A model generated the notes under the pieces. That model was not told the DNA's origin. It ran no database searches and saw only the letters and a list, made by a program, of their open reading frames with translations. From Cephalopachus bancanus (taxonomy: Eukaryota; Chordata; Mammalia; Primates; Tarsiidae), in contig JAPVLO010000001.1 of NCBI GenBank assembly GCA_027257055.1, forward strand, positions 16,038,501 to 16,102,500: a stretch of DNA of 64,000 nt, read 5' to 3'. A program made the translations under genes and the position numbers. Shown piece after piece: positions 25,596 to 35,812 of this stretch; position 1 is the first letter of the stretch, and every line of letters begins with the position of its first letter.

Positions 25596-25893
25596 ATTCA
25601 CAGAAGGAACGAGAGGGCAGTGTCAGGCAGGACAGTGCTGGCTAGTGTGGAATTGCCCCACGAAAATGTCCCCTTTCACAGGAAGAGCAAGAGGCCAGTC
25701 TCTGGCAAGAGAACGCTGGCTAGTGTGGAATCACCCTGCAGAGAGGTCCCCCTTCACAGGAAGAACAAGAGGGCAGTCTCAGGCATGATGGCGTTGGCTG
25801 GCGTGGAATCGCCCTGTGGAGGGGTCCCCATTCACAAACACAAGAGGGTGGTCTCGGGCACGATGGTGCTGGCTAGTGTGGAATCGCCCCGTG
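25596..25893. repeat. 78-bp minisatellite, four units
   Basis: Units begin at CACAGAAGGAACGAG (25600), CACAGGAAGAGCAAG (25678), CACAGGAAGAACAAG (25756) and CACAAACACAAGAGG (25833), spaced 78, 78 and 77. Each contains GCTGGCTAGTGTGGAAT. The period equals 26 codons, so one frame encodes repeated ASVESPC-like peptides. Not recognised as a known family. An inverted partner lies at 26355-26462. Confidence 0.92.
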
Positions 25894-26321
25894 AGCCGAG
25901 GGAACCAGCACAGCCCCAGCATGATGCTTCTCCCTGCACTCAGCGCAGACGCCATCCTTGTGGCTGACTCTCCACCCACGGCGTCTCTTCCGAGACTCGA
26001 GCCCAGAGCTGGACAGTCCTCCCCCGAGGGCGTTCCCGCCAGTGTGGATGCCAGCCTTATGAGGAATCCAGGGCCGCCTCCAGCCTTGGGGCTTGCCTGC
26101 CTTCCCTCTTAGGGGACGTGACACAGGGATGTCACCCCAAGCTGCCCTGAGCTGTGCAGCGGGGGGGTCCCCTGATCCCCACCCGCCCTCTTGGTCTTTG
26201 GAGATGAGAATAGCGGGCGCCAGGGCCAGACATCCTCTCCTCCCAAGCCCACCTCCACCTCGATCTGAGACCATGAAGACGGCACTGTGTGATCGAATGC
26301 AGTCACGTCTGGCCAGAGAGT
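25894..26321. other. Spacer between inverted minisatellite copies
   Basis: GC-rich unique DNA, no gene recognised. Confidence 0.45.
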
Positions 26322-26462
26322 GCTGGCTAGTGTGGCATCACCCTGCAGAGAGGTCCACTCTCTTGTGCTTGTGAAAGGGGCCCCTCCACAGGGCGACTCC
26401 ACACTTGCCAACGCCATCGTGCCTGACACCACCTTCTTGTTCTTCCTGTGAAAGGTGACCTG
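26322..26462. repeat. Inverted copy of the 78-bp repeat with short direct piece
   Basis: 26322-26354 repeats the direct orientation (GCTGGCTAGTGTGGCATCAC). 26355-26462 is the reverse complement of units three and four of the 25.6-kb array, with CTTCTTGTTCTTCCTGTGAA matching AGGAAGAACAAG. The switch of orientation occurs within the repeat at about 26354. Confidence 0.88.
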
Positions 26463-26726
26463 TGCTCTGTCCAGTCCTGGGCGAGACACTCTGTGCTCCT
26501 GAGCTAAGAAGTGTCCTCGGCTGGAACAATGGTGTCACGGGCCGTGACGACTGCTAACGGTGTCGCCATGCCTGCTCGGAAGATCCCTTTCCATGCTGCG
26601 GGAAAGAACCGTCTTGAGTCGAACGTGGGCTCGTCCTGCTGTGGGAATCTCCCCACCAGTCCCAGTCTTCCTGAACATTCAGGGCCTGGCTGCCCGACAC
26701 AAGAACTGAGGCTAATTAAATTATGT
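26463..26726. other. Unique DNA
   Basis: No element recognised. Confidence 0.45.
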
Positions 26727-27009
26727 AGGCTGGGCTCGGTGGCTCAGCCTGTCATCCCAGCACTTTGGGAGGCCGAGGCAAGTGGATTGCCTGAGCCCAT
26801 GGGTTCGAGACCCGCCCAGGCAAGTTGGCAAAACCTTGTCTCTACAATAAATCAAAACTAAGCCGGGCTGCGTGCCTGTGGTTCCAGCGCCTTGGGAGGC
26901 CGAGGTGGAAGGTCGCCGGAGCCCAGCAGGTCGGACGCTGGGCTGGCTGTGGGTGTGCCACTGCCCTCCAGTCTGGGCAACGGAGTGAGACTCCAACTCA
27001 AAAAAAATT
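26727..27009 (+). repeat. Alu, derived type, right arm partly deleted
   Basis: GGCTGGGCTCGGTGGCTCAG with GAGACCCGCCCAGGCAAGTT. The right arm start is shortened (AGCCGGGCTGCGTGCC). It ends GACTCCAACTC and a short A tail. Confidence 0.93.
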
Positions 27010-27692
27010 ATGTGAAAACTGTATAATGCGTATAACATCCTGGCCTGCCCACGTTTTGGCGAGTCGTTGTAAGGGATGTTTGATTCCCGACTCTGTATTC
27101 ATTGCTGAAACGTGAAGAATAAAGGCCTCTTACGTGTCAGGAGGTGTCGGCCGGCATAACAGGCAGCGCCTGTCGGCTGCCAAACTCTAAGTGCAGTAAC
27201 CCCCCCTCGCTACAACCCCGTGAGGGCCGTCCCGCCAGCCCCTGCGGCGAAGGCGAGGAAGAGAGGCACGGGGCGACGCTTGAGTGCCCGAGCTCCAACA
27301 GCCGGAAAGGCACGAGCCTGGGCAACGGCGCCACAGACTCGGGAATGTCCCACTCAGCAACGATGGGTCTTCCCAGAAGAAGAGACCCAGCCTGAGAACA
27401 GTCTCAAAGTTCCCTTTTCCGGAATAAGTGGATAGGTGAGAGAGGGCAAGACAGAGAGAGGGAGAGAGTGTGGGAGCGGGAGCCAGAGAGCTCACGAGTG
27501 CCTGTTCTCCAGGGCTCAAGAGCGCCGTTACAGGATGCTGGCTTCCGCTTCATGTCAACCTGAGCATCTCAGTATGCGGCGGGTCTTCTGCGTGGCTGAA
27601 CGGACACCTTAGACCGACTACTGCCGTAGCGCCACCTGCAGGCGGGATGGGGTCTGTTATCAAGTGCATGGCAGATGGCATCTAAAGAGACC
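27010..27692. other. Unique DNA
   Basis: AT-rich start, with AGAATAAAGGCCTC near 27117. Purine-rich (GA)n-like stretch at 27434-27470. No gene or repeat recognised. Confidence 0.45.
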
Positions 27693-27815
27693 GAGTCGGG
27701 CGTGGCGGCGCACACCTGTAATCCCAGTCACTCGGGAGGCTGAGGCGGGAGGATCGCTGGAGCCCAGCCTGGGAAACACAGTGCAAGCCCATCTCGAAAA
27801 AAAAGTAATTAAAAG
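27693..27815 (+). repeat. Alu-derived monomer
   Basis: GAGTCGGGCGTGGCGGCGCA to CCATCTCGAAAAAAAAGTAA. An arm-like element with an internal deletion joining GGAGCCCAG to CCTGGGAAACAC. Confidence 0.82.
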
Positions 27816-28008
27816 AAACAAAATAGATAAAGTGGCCTGCTTGTGTGAAATAAGCCCGGCTTTCCCCCTCAGGCTGGCATGGTCCAAGTTCAGACGACGA
27901 TTATCCCATCCCCTCCGTGGTCGCATTAACATCTCTGACTAGCTATAAAGCCCAAACTTGGGTTTGCTTTGAAAAGGCATTTCCCAGAGGAAGACTCTGC
28001 TGTCTCTT

Positions 28009-28018
28009 TCTTTCTCTC

Positions 28019-28073
<55 letters not shown>
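28009..28073. repeat. CT microsatellite
   Basis: (TC)n with CCC and TTTC interruptions, ending in (TTTC)n. It sits exactly at the tail of the following minus-strand Alu, so the Alu tail probably seeded it. Confidence 0.95.
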
Positions 28074-28349
28074 TGTTGGAGTCTCACTCCGTCGCCCAGA
28101 CTGGAGTGCAGTGGCCACTCCCGGTCACCGCAGCCTCGACCTGCTGGGCTCCAGCGATCCTTCCGCCTCAGCTTTCCAAGTAGCCGGAACTACGGGCACA
28201 CGCTACCACGCCCGGCTAATTTTTTATTTATTTTAGAGATGAGGGCTTACCAAGTTGCCTGGGTGGGTCTCGAACCCTCGGTCTCAGGCAATCCACTCAC
28301 CTCGGCCTCCCAAAACGCTGGGATGACAGACTGAGCCACCAAGTTGGCT
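28074..28349 (-). repeat. Alu, derived type
   Basis: TTGGAGTCTCACTCCGTCGC to GCTGAGCCACCAAGTTGGCT. Right arm CACTCCCGGTCACCGC. The tail is the CT microsatellite. Confidence 0.93.
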
Positions 28350-29107
28350 GTCTTTGTTTATTTAAGTGTTGATTTAAGGCTACAAAGACCCCACTGCAGG
28401 ATGGAGCATTTGAGGAATAATGACAAAGAAATTCAAAGGGCAAACTCCACCCAGGCAACTCGAGAAGACAACCAAGCCATTTTATGCCACAGACAGAGAG
28501 GGCAGCATTTTCAAAACCGCGTCTCAGTTTCTGTCACATACTCATTTTGCAAGGAGACATCATCTGTGGACTTTTTTTTTTTTTTGCTTGTACTAACATT
28601 CATAAAAGCAGTTATTTTTATGTTTCAGCTTTGTGTTTTGATGGTACGTTATTAAATTGATTAACTCATCTAAATAATGAATCAGTGGTTAAGATGAGTT
28701 TGCTGGAGAAAAAAAGACACCACGTCCTTGTGCTGACTCAAGGGGAGTGTTCCACGCACAGTCAGGAGAGGCTGGACCCGCGGAAACGGGCCAGGGCGCC
28801 GGGTTTAGAGGGACCAGCAGCTCATCAATTGTGGAGAACACGGCTCATCAGGGTGTCCTGGATTCCGTAGTCGTGTCTTATTTGACTTGTTATAAGTATA
28901 AGGAGCTCACACATGTTACACTTATACACTTACACATATTTAAGTAGTAGCATAATTAGAGCAAACTTTGTTGAAACTTTGCAGCCATAGTTTTTTTTCA
29001 AGTGATATTCATTAATTTCTCAAGTTTGACAAAAAGGTAATAAAAAGGTTTATTCATGTTTGAAATGTTGGTTCCAATCTCTCTTTGGGGGTTAACACAT
29101 TTCAAAT
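28350..29107. other. AT-rich unique DNA
   Basis: T12 run at 28572. Complex AT-rich words at 28590-28700 and 28870-29060 (GTTATTAAATTGATTAACTC, CATTAATTTCTCAAGTTTGA). No repeat or gene was recognised. A conserved-element check is worthwhile. Confidence 0.4.
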
Positions 29108-29398
29108 CTTTTTTTTTTTTGAGTCAGAGTCCCACTCGGTCACCCAGACTGGAGTGCAGTGGCACGCTCCCGGGCACCGCAGCCTCGACCCGCTGGGCTC
29201 CAGCGATCCTTCTGCTTTAGCCTTCCAAGGAGCTGGAACTACAGGCGTGTGCTATCACACCCAGCTAATTTTTGATTTATTGTAGAGATGAGGTCTCGCC
29301 AAGTTGCCCAGGTGGGTCTCGAACCCGCAGGCTCAGGCAATTCACTTGCCTCAGCCTCCCAAAGTGCTAGGATGACAGGCTGAGCCACCAAACCCGGC
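29108..29398 (-). repeat. Alu, derived type
   Basis: Full dimer. ATTTCAAATCTT occurs on both sides (29098 and 29400) as the target-site duplication. Head GCTGAGCCACCAAACCCGGC. Confidence 0.95.
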
Positions 29399-29634
29399 CC
29401 ATTTCAAATCTTGTATTGCTGAATGTACTAAACCACCCTGCTGCTGCTTCCCGACTCTGCCTGCCTCTAACTGGGCGGTGAATGCAACTTCACCTAAGCT
29501 CAGTCCACTCACGGGCAGTGCTGAGGTCACAATTCCAATGTTCCAGGGAGGTAGTGGGAACATAATTTATGACGTGGGTGACAATGTACCACGGAGTCAT
29601 AACCTAACGTGAGTCCTCTGTGTGTGTACATGGA

Positions 29635-30330
29635 TTTTTTTTTTTACTGAGTTTATTCATATTAAACGTAACTGCTTACAGACTCCAGGCATGCTCTCCA
29701 GGCCGCCAGTTCTGAAATCAGGTAGACAGGAATGCTTATTAATCTTTTAATCGGGACATTTTCCTAAGATTCAGCTTTTCCTTTATTTTCGAACTGAAGA
29801 GTCAAACCTTTTCCTCGATTTAGTCTTCCAATGAGAAATTCCTCTGCGTGCCTAAGAATATTCATTGCCTTCTGGACTTTTCCTAGCTCGAGTTTGTCCA
29901 TCAAAGGAATATATAGATTTCCAGGTGCAGAAGCCGGCGGGGAGAGGCTTTCTGTTCCGTCTCCAACATCCTTCCTGACGATGCCAGCGATCTCTCGCTG
30001 ACGTTTTTTGTTGACCACAGCAGGACGTGGGTTTCGATTTCACCGGCCGGGGCCGGAACGCTGCACCTGACGGCGTCTCTTAACCTCAGCCTCAACCTGT
30101 CTGAACATACTCCTCCGTGTCTCTCCCACCGCCCTCCCGCGGCTGGCCCTTGTCTTTCCCGCCTCTCCGTCCGGGAATCGTGGACTCGCCTGAGTCCCTC
30201 CGCACCCACCGTGCCACTGACGGAATTTACTCTCCCTGCTGGGTTTCCCCCAAGCGCGTGCTTTCCTTCGCCTGCGCTGCTGGACCCCAGCTCCTCCACT
30301 CGTTCATGCAAAAGACTGACTTAGCCCCTA
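29635..30330 (-). pseudogene. Probable processed retrocopy of an unidentified gene
   Basis: On the minus strand one frame stays open from 30327 down to a stop at 29764, about 187 codons with a single internal stop (30040-30042). It includes MFRQVEAEVKRRRQ and, at the C-terminus, LELGKVQKAMNILRHAEEFL, a charged and probably helical end. A 3' UTR of about 110 bases follows. AATAAA (complement of 29652-29657) then lies seven bases before an 11-base A run (complement of 29635-29645). A poly(A) signal directly before an A tract is the mark of a reverse-transcribed mRNA. I do not recognise the parent gene. The 5' end and introns could not be judged, and GC-rich DNA to about 30780 may also belong to it. 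Confidence 0.5.
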
Positions 30331-30791
30331 CAGTGGAGCCGGCCCGGTACTGGGGCCCGTGGTCCTGTCCTCTGGGAGGCCGCACGGTGGGTGTGAGGGT
30401 GACAGTGCCGAGAGGGGCAGCTGGCAGACAGAGGCTGCCGCGGGCTGTGCTGGGAAGGCGTGCTGTGACACCGGCTCGTCTGAGGAACCCTTCCCGGAAG
30501 TGCTGGACGTGGGTTTCGACCGGAGGGTTTTCACGATGAGTGTGCGGAACCCACGAGGGAAAGGAAGGAGAGGACACAACACACAGGCGGGACCCCGCCC
30601 CCTCCCCCGCCTGCTGCAGGAGGGATCAGTTGCTCGTGCTCGACGAGGCTGCCGGGAGAAGGACGCTGCGGGGCGAGCCTTGCCGAGGGTCCGTCCTCCG
30701 ACCCGAGCGGGCCCCGCACGCCTGTCAGCCGCTGATGTTACTCAGGGAGGATCGTCCCGCTGGGAAGATGAGACATAAAAACACGAAAGGT
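30331..30791. other. GC/CpG-rich DNA
   Basis: Many CpGs (for example GGACGCTGCGGGGCGAGCC). It may be the 5' part of the retrocopy or an unrelated small CpG island. No start codon could be assigned. Confidence 0.4.
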
Positions 30792-31083
30792 AGCCGGGCT
30801 CGGCGGCTCAGCCTGTCATCCCGCGCCTTTGGGAGGCCGAAGTGAGTGGATTGCGTGAGCCCGTGGGTTCGAGACCCGCCTGGGCAACTTGGCGAGACCT
30901 CACCTCTACGTAAATTAACAATTAGCTGGGCGTGGCAGCGCGCGCCTGTCGTTCCAGCTACCGGGAAGGCTGAGGTGGAAGGATCGCCGGCGCCCAGCAG
31001 GTCGAGGCTGCGGTGGCCGGGAGCGGCTGCTGCCCTCCAGTCTGGGCGACGGAGGGAGACTCCAACGCAAAAAAAAAAAAACC
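30792..31083 (+). repeat. Alu, intermediate derived type
   Basis: Has CGCGCCTTTGGG but still keeps GGGCAACTTGGCGAGACC, a step between the derived and most derived types. ACACGAAAGGT before and CCACAAAAGGT after form the target-site duplication. Confidence 0.95.
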
Positions 31084-31145
31084 ACAAAAGGTTTTGTGGA
31101 GGTAAAACACACTTAGCCAACAGGCTACTGTTCTACCGTCAGAAG

Positions 31146-31260
31146 GGCTCGAGGGTGAGGGTGAGGGCGAGGGCAAAGATGAGAGGGCGAGGGCGAGGGC
31201 AAAGATGAGAGGGCGAGGGCGAGGGCAAAGATGAGAGGGCGAGGGCGAGGGCAAAGATGG
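31146..31260. repeat. 26-bp minisatellite
   Basis: AAAGAT recurs at 31175, 31201, 31227 and 31253, exactly 26 apart, within units GAGGGCGAGGGCAAAGAT. Preceded by a shorter GAGGGTGAGGGTGAGGGC start. G-rich on one strand. Confidence 0.95.
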
Positions 31261-31744
31261 CCTCCACGTTCTCCTCATTTTTTTACACCAGGCAGCTCGA
31301 CACCCTCTGCCACTTGTCACATCCTGCCTCGCTGGGTGCCTGACACGGTCATTTCTCACCCTCCCTCCCTCTCGGGGGCATCTGTCCTGGTTCCTGGCTG
31401 GACGTCCCACTCTCCAGCCAGGCTCGCGGCGGCCCATGTCCTCCCGTCCTCTGCCTTCTCCGCCCCTCACCCCGTCAGTGAGGTCTGGGCCCTGCGACCT
31501 TCCGCTTGGAAACCAGTCCCGCCGCATCCCTGGCTCACCTTGGCGGGTCTCCCGCTCCTAGTCGGGGCCCCGTCGAGGGCAGACCCCTAAGACCTGGGCA
31601 GAAATACCGGAGTGCCCGTGGCCTGAGACTCCCGAGGGCCCAGATACCCCTGAGCCGCGGGGAGGGCAGAGTGCTCCTCTCCGACTGCGGCCACATACCC
31701 CGGCCCGTGGGAGTGTCCACGGAACCCACACTCACGTGATCCGG
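31261..31744. other. GC-rich unique DNA
   Basis: No gene or repeat recognised. Overlapping frames up to 189 codons without domains. Confidence 0.45.
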
Positions 31745-31970
31745 AGAGCAGCCACCACCCAGAGGCGGGACTTGACTCCAGGGCTGCGGTCTGAGGGTCT
31801 GTGGCCCCCAGGGTGTGTTGATACCCTCACCCCCAAACGGATGGTGTCAGGAGCTGGGCCCTCCATGGTGACCAGGTCGTGAGGGCGGGGCCCTGGTGAA
31901 AGGGGCCAACACCTGTAAAAGAGGCACGAGGGAGCCTGTTTGCCCCCCACTATGGGCAGACTTTTGGGGT
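31745..31970 (+). repeat. MLT1-type LTR (ERVL-MaLR), 5' portion
   Basis: TTGATACCCTCACCCCCAAA (31818), GATGGTGTCAGGAGCTGGGC (31839), GACCAGGTCGTGAGGGCGGG (31869) and GTAAAAGAGGCACGAGGGAG (31915) follow the order of an MLT1A-like LTR. The 3' half does not follow here. A matching 3' half occurs at 34126. Confidence 0.68.
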
Positions 31971-32090
31971 TCAGAAACCGACATCCCCAAATCCGGCATG
32001 CTGACATGCTGAGCTGAGGAAGCCTCAGGGAGGACTGTGAGAGCCAAGACAGGCCAGCAGCAGTTGGGTGAATTATATCAAGAGGGGTCT

Positions 32091-32219
32091 TAGGAAGGCT
32101 GAGGCAGAAGGATCGCCGGAGCCTGGCAGATTGACTCTGGGGTGGCCGTGAGTGTGCCACTGCACTCCAGCCTGGGCAACCGAGTGAGACTCCAACTCGA
32201 AAATAATAATAATAATAAG
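32091..32219 (+). repeat. Alu right arm, 5' truncated
   Basis: Starts TAGGAAGGCTGAGGCAGAAG and ends GACTCCAACTCGAAAATAAT with an (AAT)n tail. Confidence 0.9.
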
Positions 32220-33229
32220 AGGGGCAGGCCTTAAGGAAGACTTAAGGACGACCAGGAGATTTGCGATTCAAGATGTGAGAATCAGCTGGCCATTGGCACC
32301 TTGGCGAGCATCTCCGGGCAGCCACGGCTACTCCGAGCAGTGTTGACGTGCCCCCCCGCCCAGCAGGGCCGCGCCAGCAGAAGGTTGCCCCCCGCCCAGC
32401 CCTGCCTCCTTGCAGACAGCAGATGGACTCCCTTGTGCGGCGGCCCTGCCTGCCGTCTCTTTGCCGTGTGCCTTTATACGGGAGTCCCCAGCGTGGGCGT
32501 GAGTTCCACTCCGAGAGCGCGTCTGTAAGTCCATTTGCTCTCAGTCCAACAAAGTCAGCCTGGTCCCCAGCAAACACGATCAGCTATGCAGTACTGCATG
32601 TATGTAACAGGCTGTTCTGACACCTGGTGGAGAGAAATCATACTCGAAGGAACGCTGGCGTGCATCGTTAACGTTTGTAACGTGAAGGTTTGCATGGAGG
32701 GGACTTACGGTACACTCCCTTCCATCCATCCTCCTTTCTTACCTCATCATGTCTTGGCGAATCCTTTCACCACCTGCGACGCCGGCCTCACCCAGCCGTA
32801 CACGTGTCACCAAGGTCTCCCTGACCCTCCCGCCCCCACTCAGTCACCGAGAAGCCACTTCTCCACCCTGCTATCTCGTGTCTAGTGCAGAACAGGAGAG
32901 CTGTGAGGGCCAGCCCTGAGCAGACCTTCCTCTGCGTATAGTGGCTGTCTCCAAGGATCATTTATATCCCACAGAGAGCCGTTTGCAAGTTGAGCTCTGT
33001 GCTCCATCAGGCATTCGCCCCAGCCACCATGCGCTGCCCCTCGAGAGAATCCGTCTTCTCTGCCCCCGTAACCTGTCTTACCGGGATGCAAGCCCCATTC
33101 TTTCTGGAACCGCAAGACGGTATTTACGTGTCTGCGGCGCACTGGAGAGTTGGGTCTTCGTCCAGAAGGCTCCCCTGTCTACATGTTAAATACCATCTGT
33201 GTGTCTTTTCTCCGGCTAATCAATCTGTG
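32220..33229. other. Unique DNA
   Basis: GC-rich to 32500, then mixed. It includes the near-palindrome GCAGTACTGC at 32588. No coding or repeat similarity recognised. Confidence 0.45.
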
Positions 33230-33352
33230 TTGGCAATGGTGGCTCACGCCTGTCATCCCAGCACTGGGAGGCGGAGGTGAGAGGATTGGGGTTCAAGACC
33301 AACCTGGGCAACACGGTGAGACCTCATCTCTACAATAAATAAAGAAAAAGTT

Positions 33353-33648
33353 AGCCGGGCTCCGTGGCTCAGCCTGTAATCCCAGCACTTTGGGAGGCTG
33401 AGGTGAGTGGATTGCCTGAGCCCACAGGTTCGAGACCTGCCTGGGTAACTTGGTGAGACCTCATCTCTACAATAAATCAAAAAATGAGCCAGGCGTGGTA
33501 GCGCACGACTGTAGTTCCAGATACTTGGAAGGCTGAGGCACAAGGGCCACTGGAGCCCAGCAGGTCGAGGCTGCGGTGGCCGGGAGCGGCCACTGCACTC
33601 CAGTCTGGGTGGCAGAGTGAGACTCCAACTCAAAAAAAAAAAAAAAGT
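33353..33648 (+). repeat. Alu, derived type (inner copy 1)
   Basis: GCTCCGTGGCTCAGCCTGTA, GCCTGGGTAACTTGG and GGCCGGGAGCGGCCACTGC, with an A14 tail. It keeps CCCAGCACTTTGGG, an early step of the derived series. Confidence 0.94.
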
Positions 33649-33665
33649 TAAAATTAGCTGGGCAG

Positions 33666-33954
33666 CGGGGCTCGGTGGCTCAGCCTGTCATCCCACGCCT
33701 TTGGGAGGCTGAGGTGAGGAGGTTGCCTGAGCCCGCGGGTTTGAGACTCGCCTGGGCAGCGAGACCTCATCTCTACAGTAAATCAAAAAATCAGCCGGGC
33801 GTGGTAGCGCATGCCTGTAATTCCAGCTACTCGGAAGGCTGAGGTGGAAGGATCGCTGGAGCCCGGCAGGTCGAGGCTGCGGCGGCCGGGAGCGGCCGCT
33901 GCACTCCAGTCTGGGCGACCGAGTGAGACTCCAACTCAAAAAAAAAAAAAAATT
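33666..33954 (+). repeat. Alu, most derived type (inner copy 2)
   Basis: CACGCCTTTGGGAGG and GGGCAGCGAGACC are present, with GGCGGCCGGGAGCGGCCGC. The A15 tail is perfect and the target-site duplication is intact. A recent insertion by appearance. Confidence 0.95.
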
Positions 33955-34125
33955 AGCTGGGCATGGTGGTGCCAGCCTGTAGTTCCAGCTACTTGGAAGG
34001 CCGAGGCAGAAGGATCACCTGACACCTGAGCCCAGGAGGTCGAGACTTTGGTGACTGTAAGCGAGCCACTGCGCTCCAGCCTGGGCGACAGAGGGCGACT
34101 CCCACAACAACAAAAAAGGCACTCT

Positions 34126-34345
34126 GCCTCATGCTCGTGGTTTTTCAGCGAGCCATTGCGGGCAACAGCCGTGGCCCCTGCAGGACCCAGGAGGAAGGCG
34201 CCGTCTGTGAGGTAGAGAGCCCTCGCCGGACCCAGAATCTGCTGCCACCTTGACCTTGGACTTCCAGCCTCCAGAACTGTGAGTGGCAAGTGTCTGTGGT
34301 CTGTCGAGAGTCCAGTCCACGGTGTCGTGTCACAGCAGCCCAGAC
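34126..34345 (+). repeat. MLT1-type LTR (ERVL-MaLR), 3' portion
   Basis: GCCCTCGCCGGACCCAGAAT (34219), CTGCCACCTTGACCTTGGAC (34242), CCAGCCTCCAGAACTGTGAG (34265) and CAGCAGCCCAGACGGACGGA (34333) give the well-known 3' end of MLT1A-like LTRs. It could be the other half of the LTR at 31745, separated by later insertions. Confidence 0.75.
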
Positions 34346-34986
34346 GGACGGAGCTGAGCAGGAAGACAGATGGCAGCTGTGGACGTCCCGGGGCCCCTTG
34401 GCGATCTTGCCCACTGGGCCCGTGGCAGCACAGCCGGGTTGCAGGGAGAGGCTGGCCCGGGCTCACAGCAGGGACTCCCTCGCGAGGCTGCTCCAGATTG
34501 TGTCCCATGAGCGCCTGGCCTCCCACTGCCGGGGAGAGCAGTGCCTCTCCCCTGAGGCGGCTCCTCCCTGGAGGACCCTCCCTGTCAGCGTATGCCATGC
34601 TGGAAGAGGCATCGGTCTCTTTGCGGGAATTACTCCTACCCTTGGGGGGAGGGGCTGCTCTGTAACTGCACCGGAGGGCTCGCAGCAGGTGTGCGGCTCC
34701 AGGCTCGCATGTGCATCTCAGAGGGAGGCAGCTGTGTCTGGAAGTCCACGGGTACCACTGTTCATCCACATGCGGGTCACCCAGAAGGTCAGTGCCGAGG
34801 GAATCGGTCACTACCAGAGGCACGCAAAAGGAACACTAAAGGGAGCGGTCAACGCAGAAGGAAAATGACCCTGAATAGGATGACAGTGACACAGGACGCT
34901 GTTGGGCGCCGGCCACGGAGGCCCGCTGAGCCTTAGGGATCAGAAAGGGCCGTTGACCCCGAGACCACTGGGATGCGTTCGGGAGC
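34346..34986. other. GC-rich DNA upstream of an LTR-like element
   Basis: No gene recognised. If the element starting at 34987 is a 3' LTR, the internal retroviral end should be here, but no clear polypurine tract or env relic was identified. Confidence 0.4.
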
Positions 34987-35391
34987 TGTTGACCCCATTT
35001 CCTCCCCCTTTCTACTCAGCACTAACCAGATTAAGCTCCTGTGAGCTCAAAACATAAAAACTCTGCGACCGGGATGAACACAAGCTAACTTTAGAAGCTC
35101 ATTGCTCCCATTCTTCCGCAAACTGCAGTTTTGGCTTTCACACAACTTATAATTCAAACTCTAAGTCACATCTAAGAGCCTTGGTATTGGTCGCAGGCTT
35201 CTGGGTCGTGATCTTAGGATTCACTGAAGTTGAATAAGGGGTAAGTTGTAGAATGTAGTTTTAGAAGACAGACATTTTGTTGAAAGAATATGGCTAGGTT
35301 ACTTGATGAACTTTGGACTGGGCCACATTTCAAACATTCGGGGATGGGCCACTTTAGGTTATAAGTAAGTACTTAAGTTTCTATAGAATTG

Positions 35392-35590
35392 TTTAACTTG
35401 GTATCAGTATAAATCATCTTAGGATGAAAAAGGTTTATAGGATAGGTCAGTCATGGATTAAGGTTAGCATTTATTATGGGATTTTTAGGTTATCATTTAA
35501 CTTGGTATTTGTATAAGTTAGCATAGGACGAAAAGGGTTTATAGGCAGACATGGATTAAGGTTTAGCATCTGTTATGGGATTTTCTTCCT
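35392..35590 (+). repeat. 104-bp direct repeat in the U3-like part
   Basis: TTTAACTTGGTATCAGTATA (35392) and TTTAACTTGGTATTTGTATA (35496) start two copies that share GGATTAAGGTTAGCAT-like and TTATGGGATTTT blocks. LTR enhancers often duplicate in this way. Confidence 0.88.
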
Positions 35591-35668
35591 CATACCTGAA
35601 AGAATATCTGGTGGGTGGGGAACGCCCCTCACACGTCTGGCTTTGTGTTCACATGAAAGACATGTGAG

Positions 35669-35675
35669 TATAAAA
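35669..35675 (+). promoter_or_regulatory. TATA box of LTR-like element
   Basis: TATAAAA within GAGTATAAAAGCCCACTG, 24 bases before an AGTAAA. The position fits an LTR promoter. Activity unknown. Confidence 0.5.
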
Positions 35676-35812
35676 GCCCACTGTTCACACTCAGTAAAGG
35701 TCTTCTGCTCATATCTAAGCAGTTGTCCAAGTCTCTCTCTCTCTCTCTCTCCACCGACCCCGGCTCAAAAACTTATTTTTTAAAGAGATTTTCTTTAGGA
35801 AAAAAACTGGAA

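Larger units (their letters stand above)
33230..34115 (+). repeat. Nested Alu cluster: outer Alu split by two Alus
   Basis: The outer left arm is 33230-33352 and the outer right arm is 33955-34115. Between them lie complete derived Alus at 33353-33648 and 33666-33954. AAAATTAGCTGGGCA occurs just before and just after the second one (about 33651 and 33947), a 15-base target-site duplication. Both insertions entered the A-rich linker and right-arm start. Confidence 0.93.
34987..35770 (+). repeat. LTR-like element (ERV, class undetermined)
   Basis: It begins TGTTGACCCC, as LTRs begin with TG. It then has an AT-rich U3-like part with a doubled 104-bp unit, a TATAAAA box at 35669 and a poly(A)-signal-like AGTAAA at 35693. 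A CT-rich end with (CT)n follows at 35731-35750. The spacing of TATA box, poly(A) signal and pyrimidine-rich U5 is typical for a retroviral LTR. No second copy is in the window, so it would be solitary. The 3' border and target duplication could not be fixed. Confidence 0.55.

Noticed and set aside
25596..25893. CRISPR-like array
   Set aside because: The units are contiguous without unique spacers and the DNA is primate. It is a minisatellite.
33936..34823. 295-codon minus-strand frame
   Set aside because: The C-terminal third is reverse Alu, the middle crosses an MLT1 piece, and no domain is visible.
34592..34936. Env-like relic before the LTR-like element
   Set aside because: Cys-rich frame only. 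No motif or collinear retroviral order could be shown.
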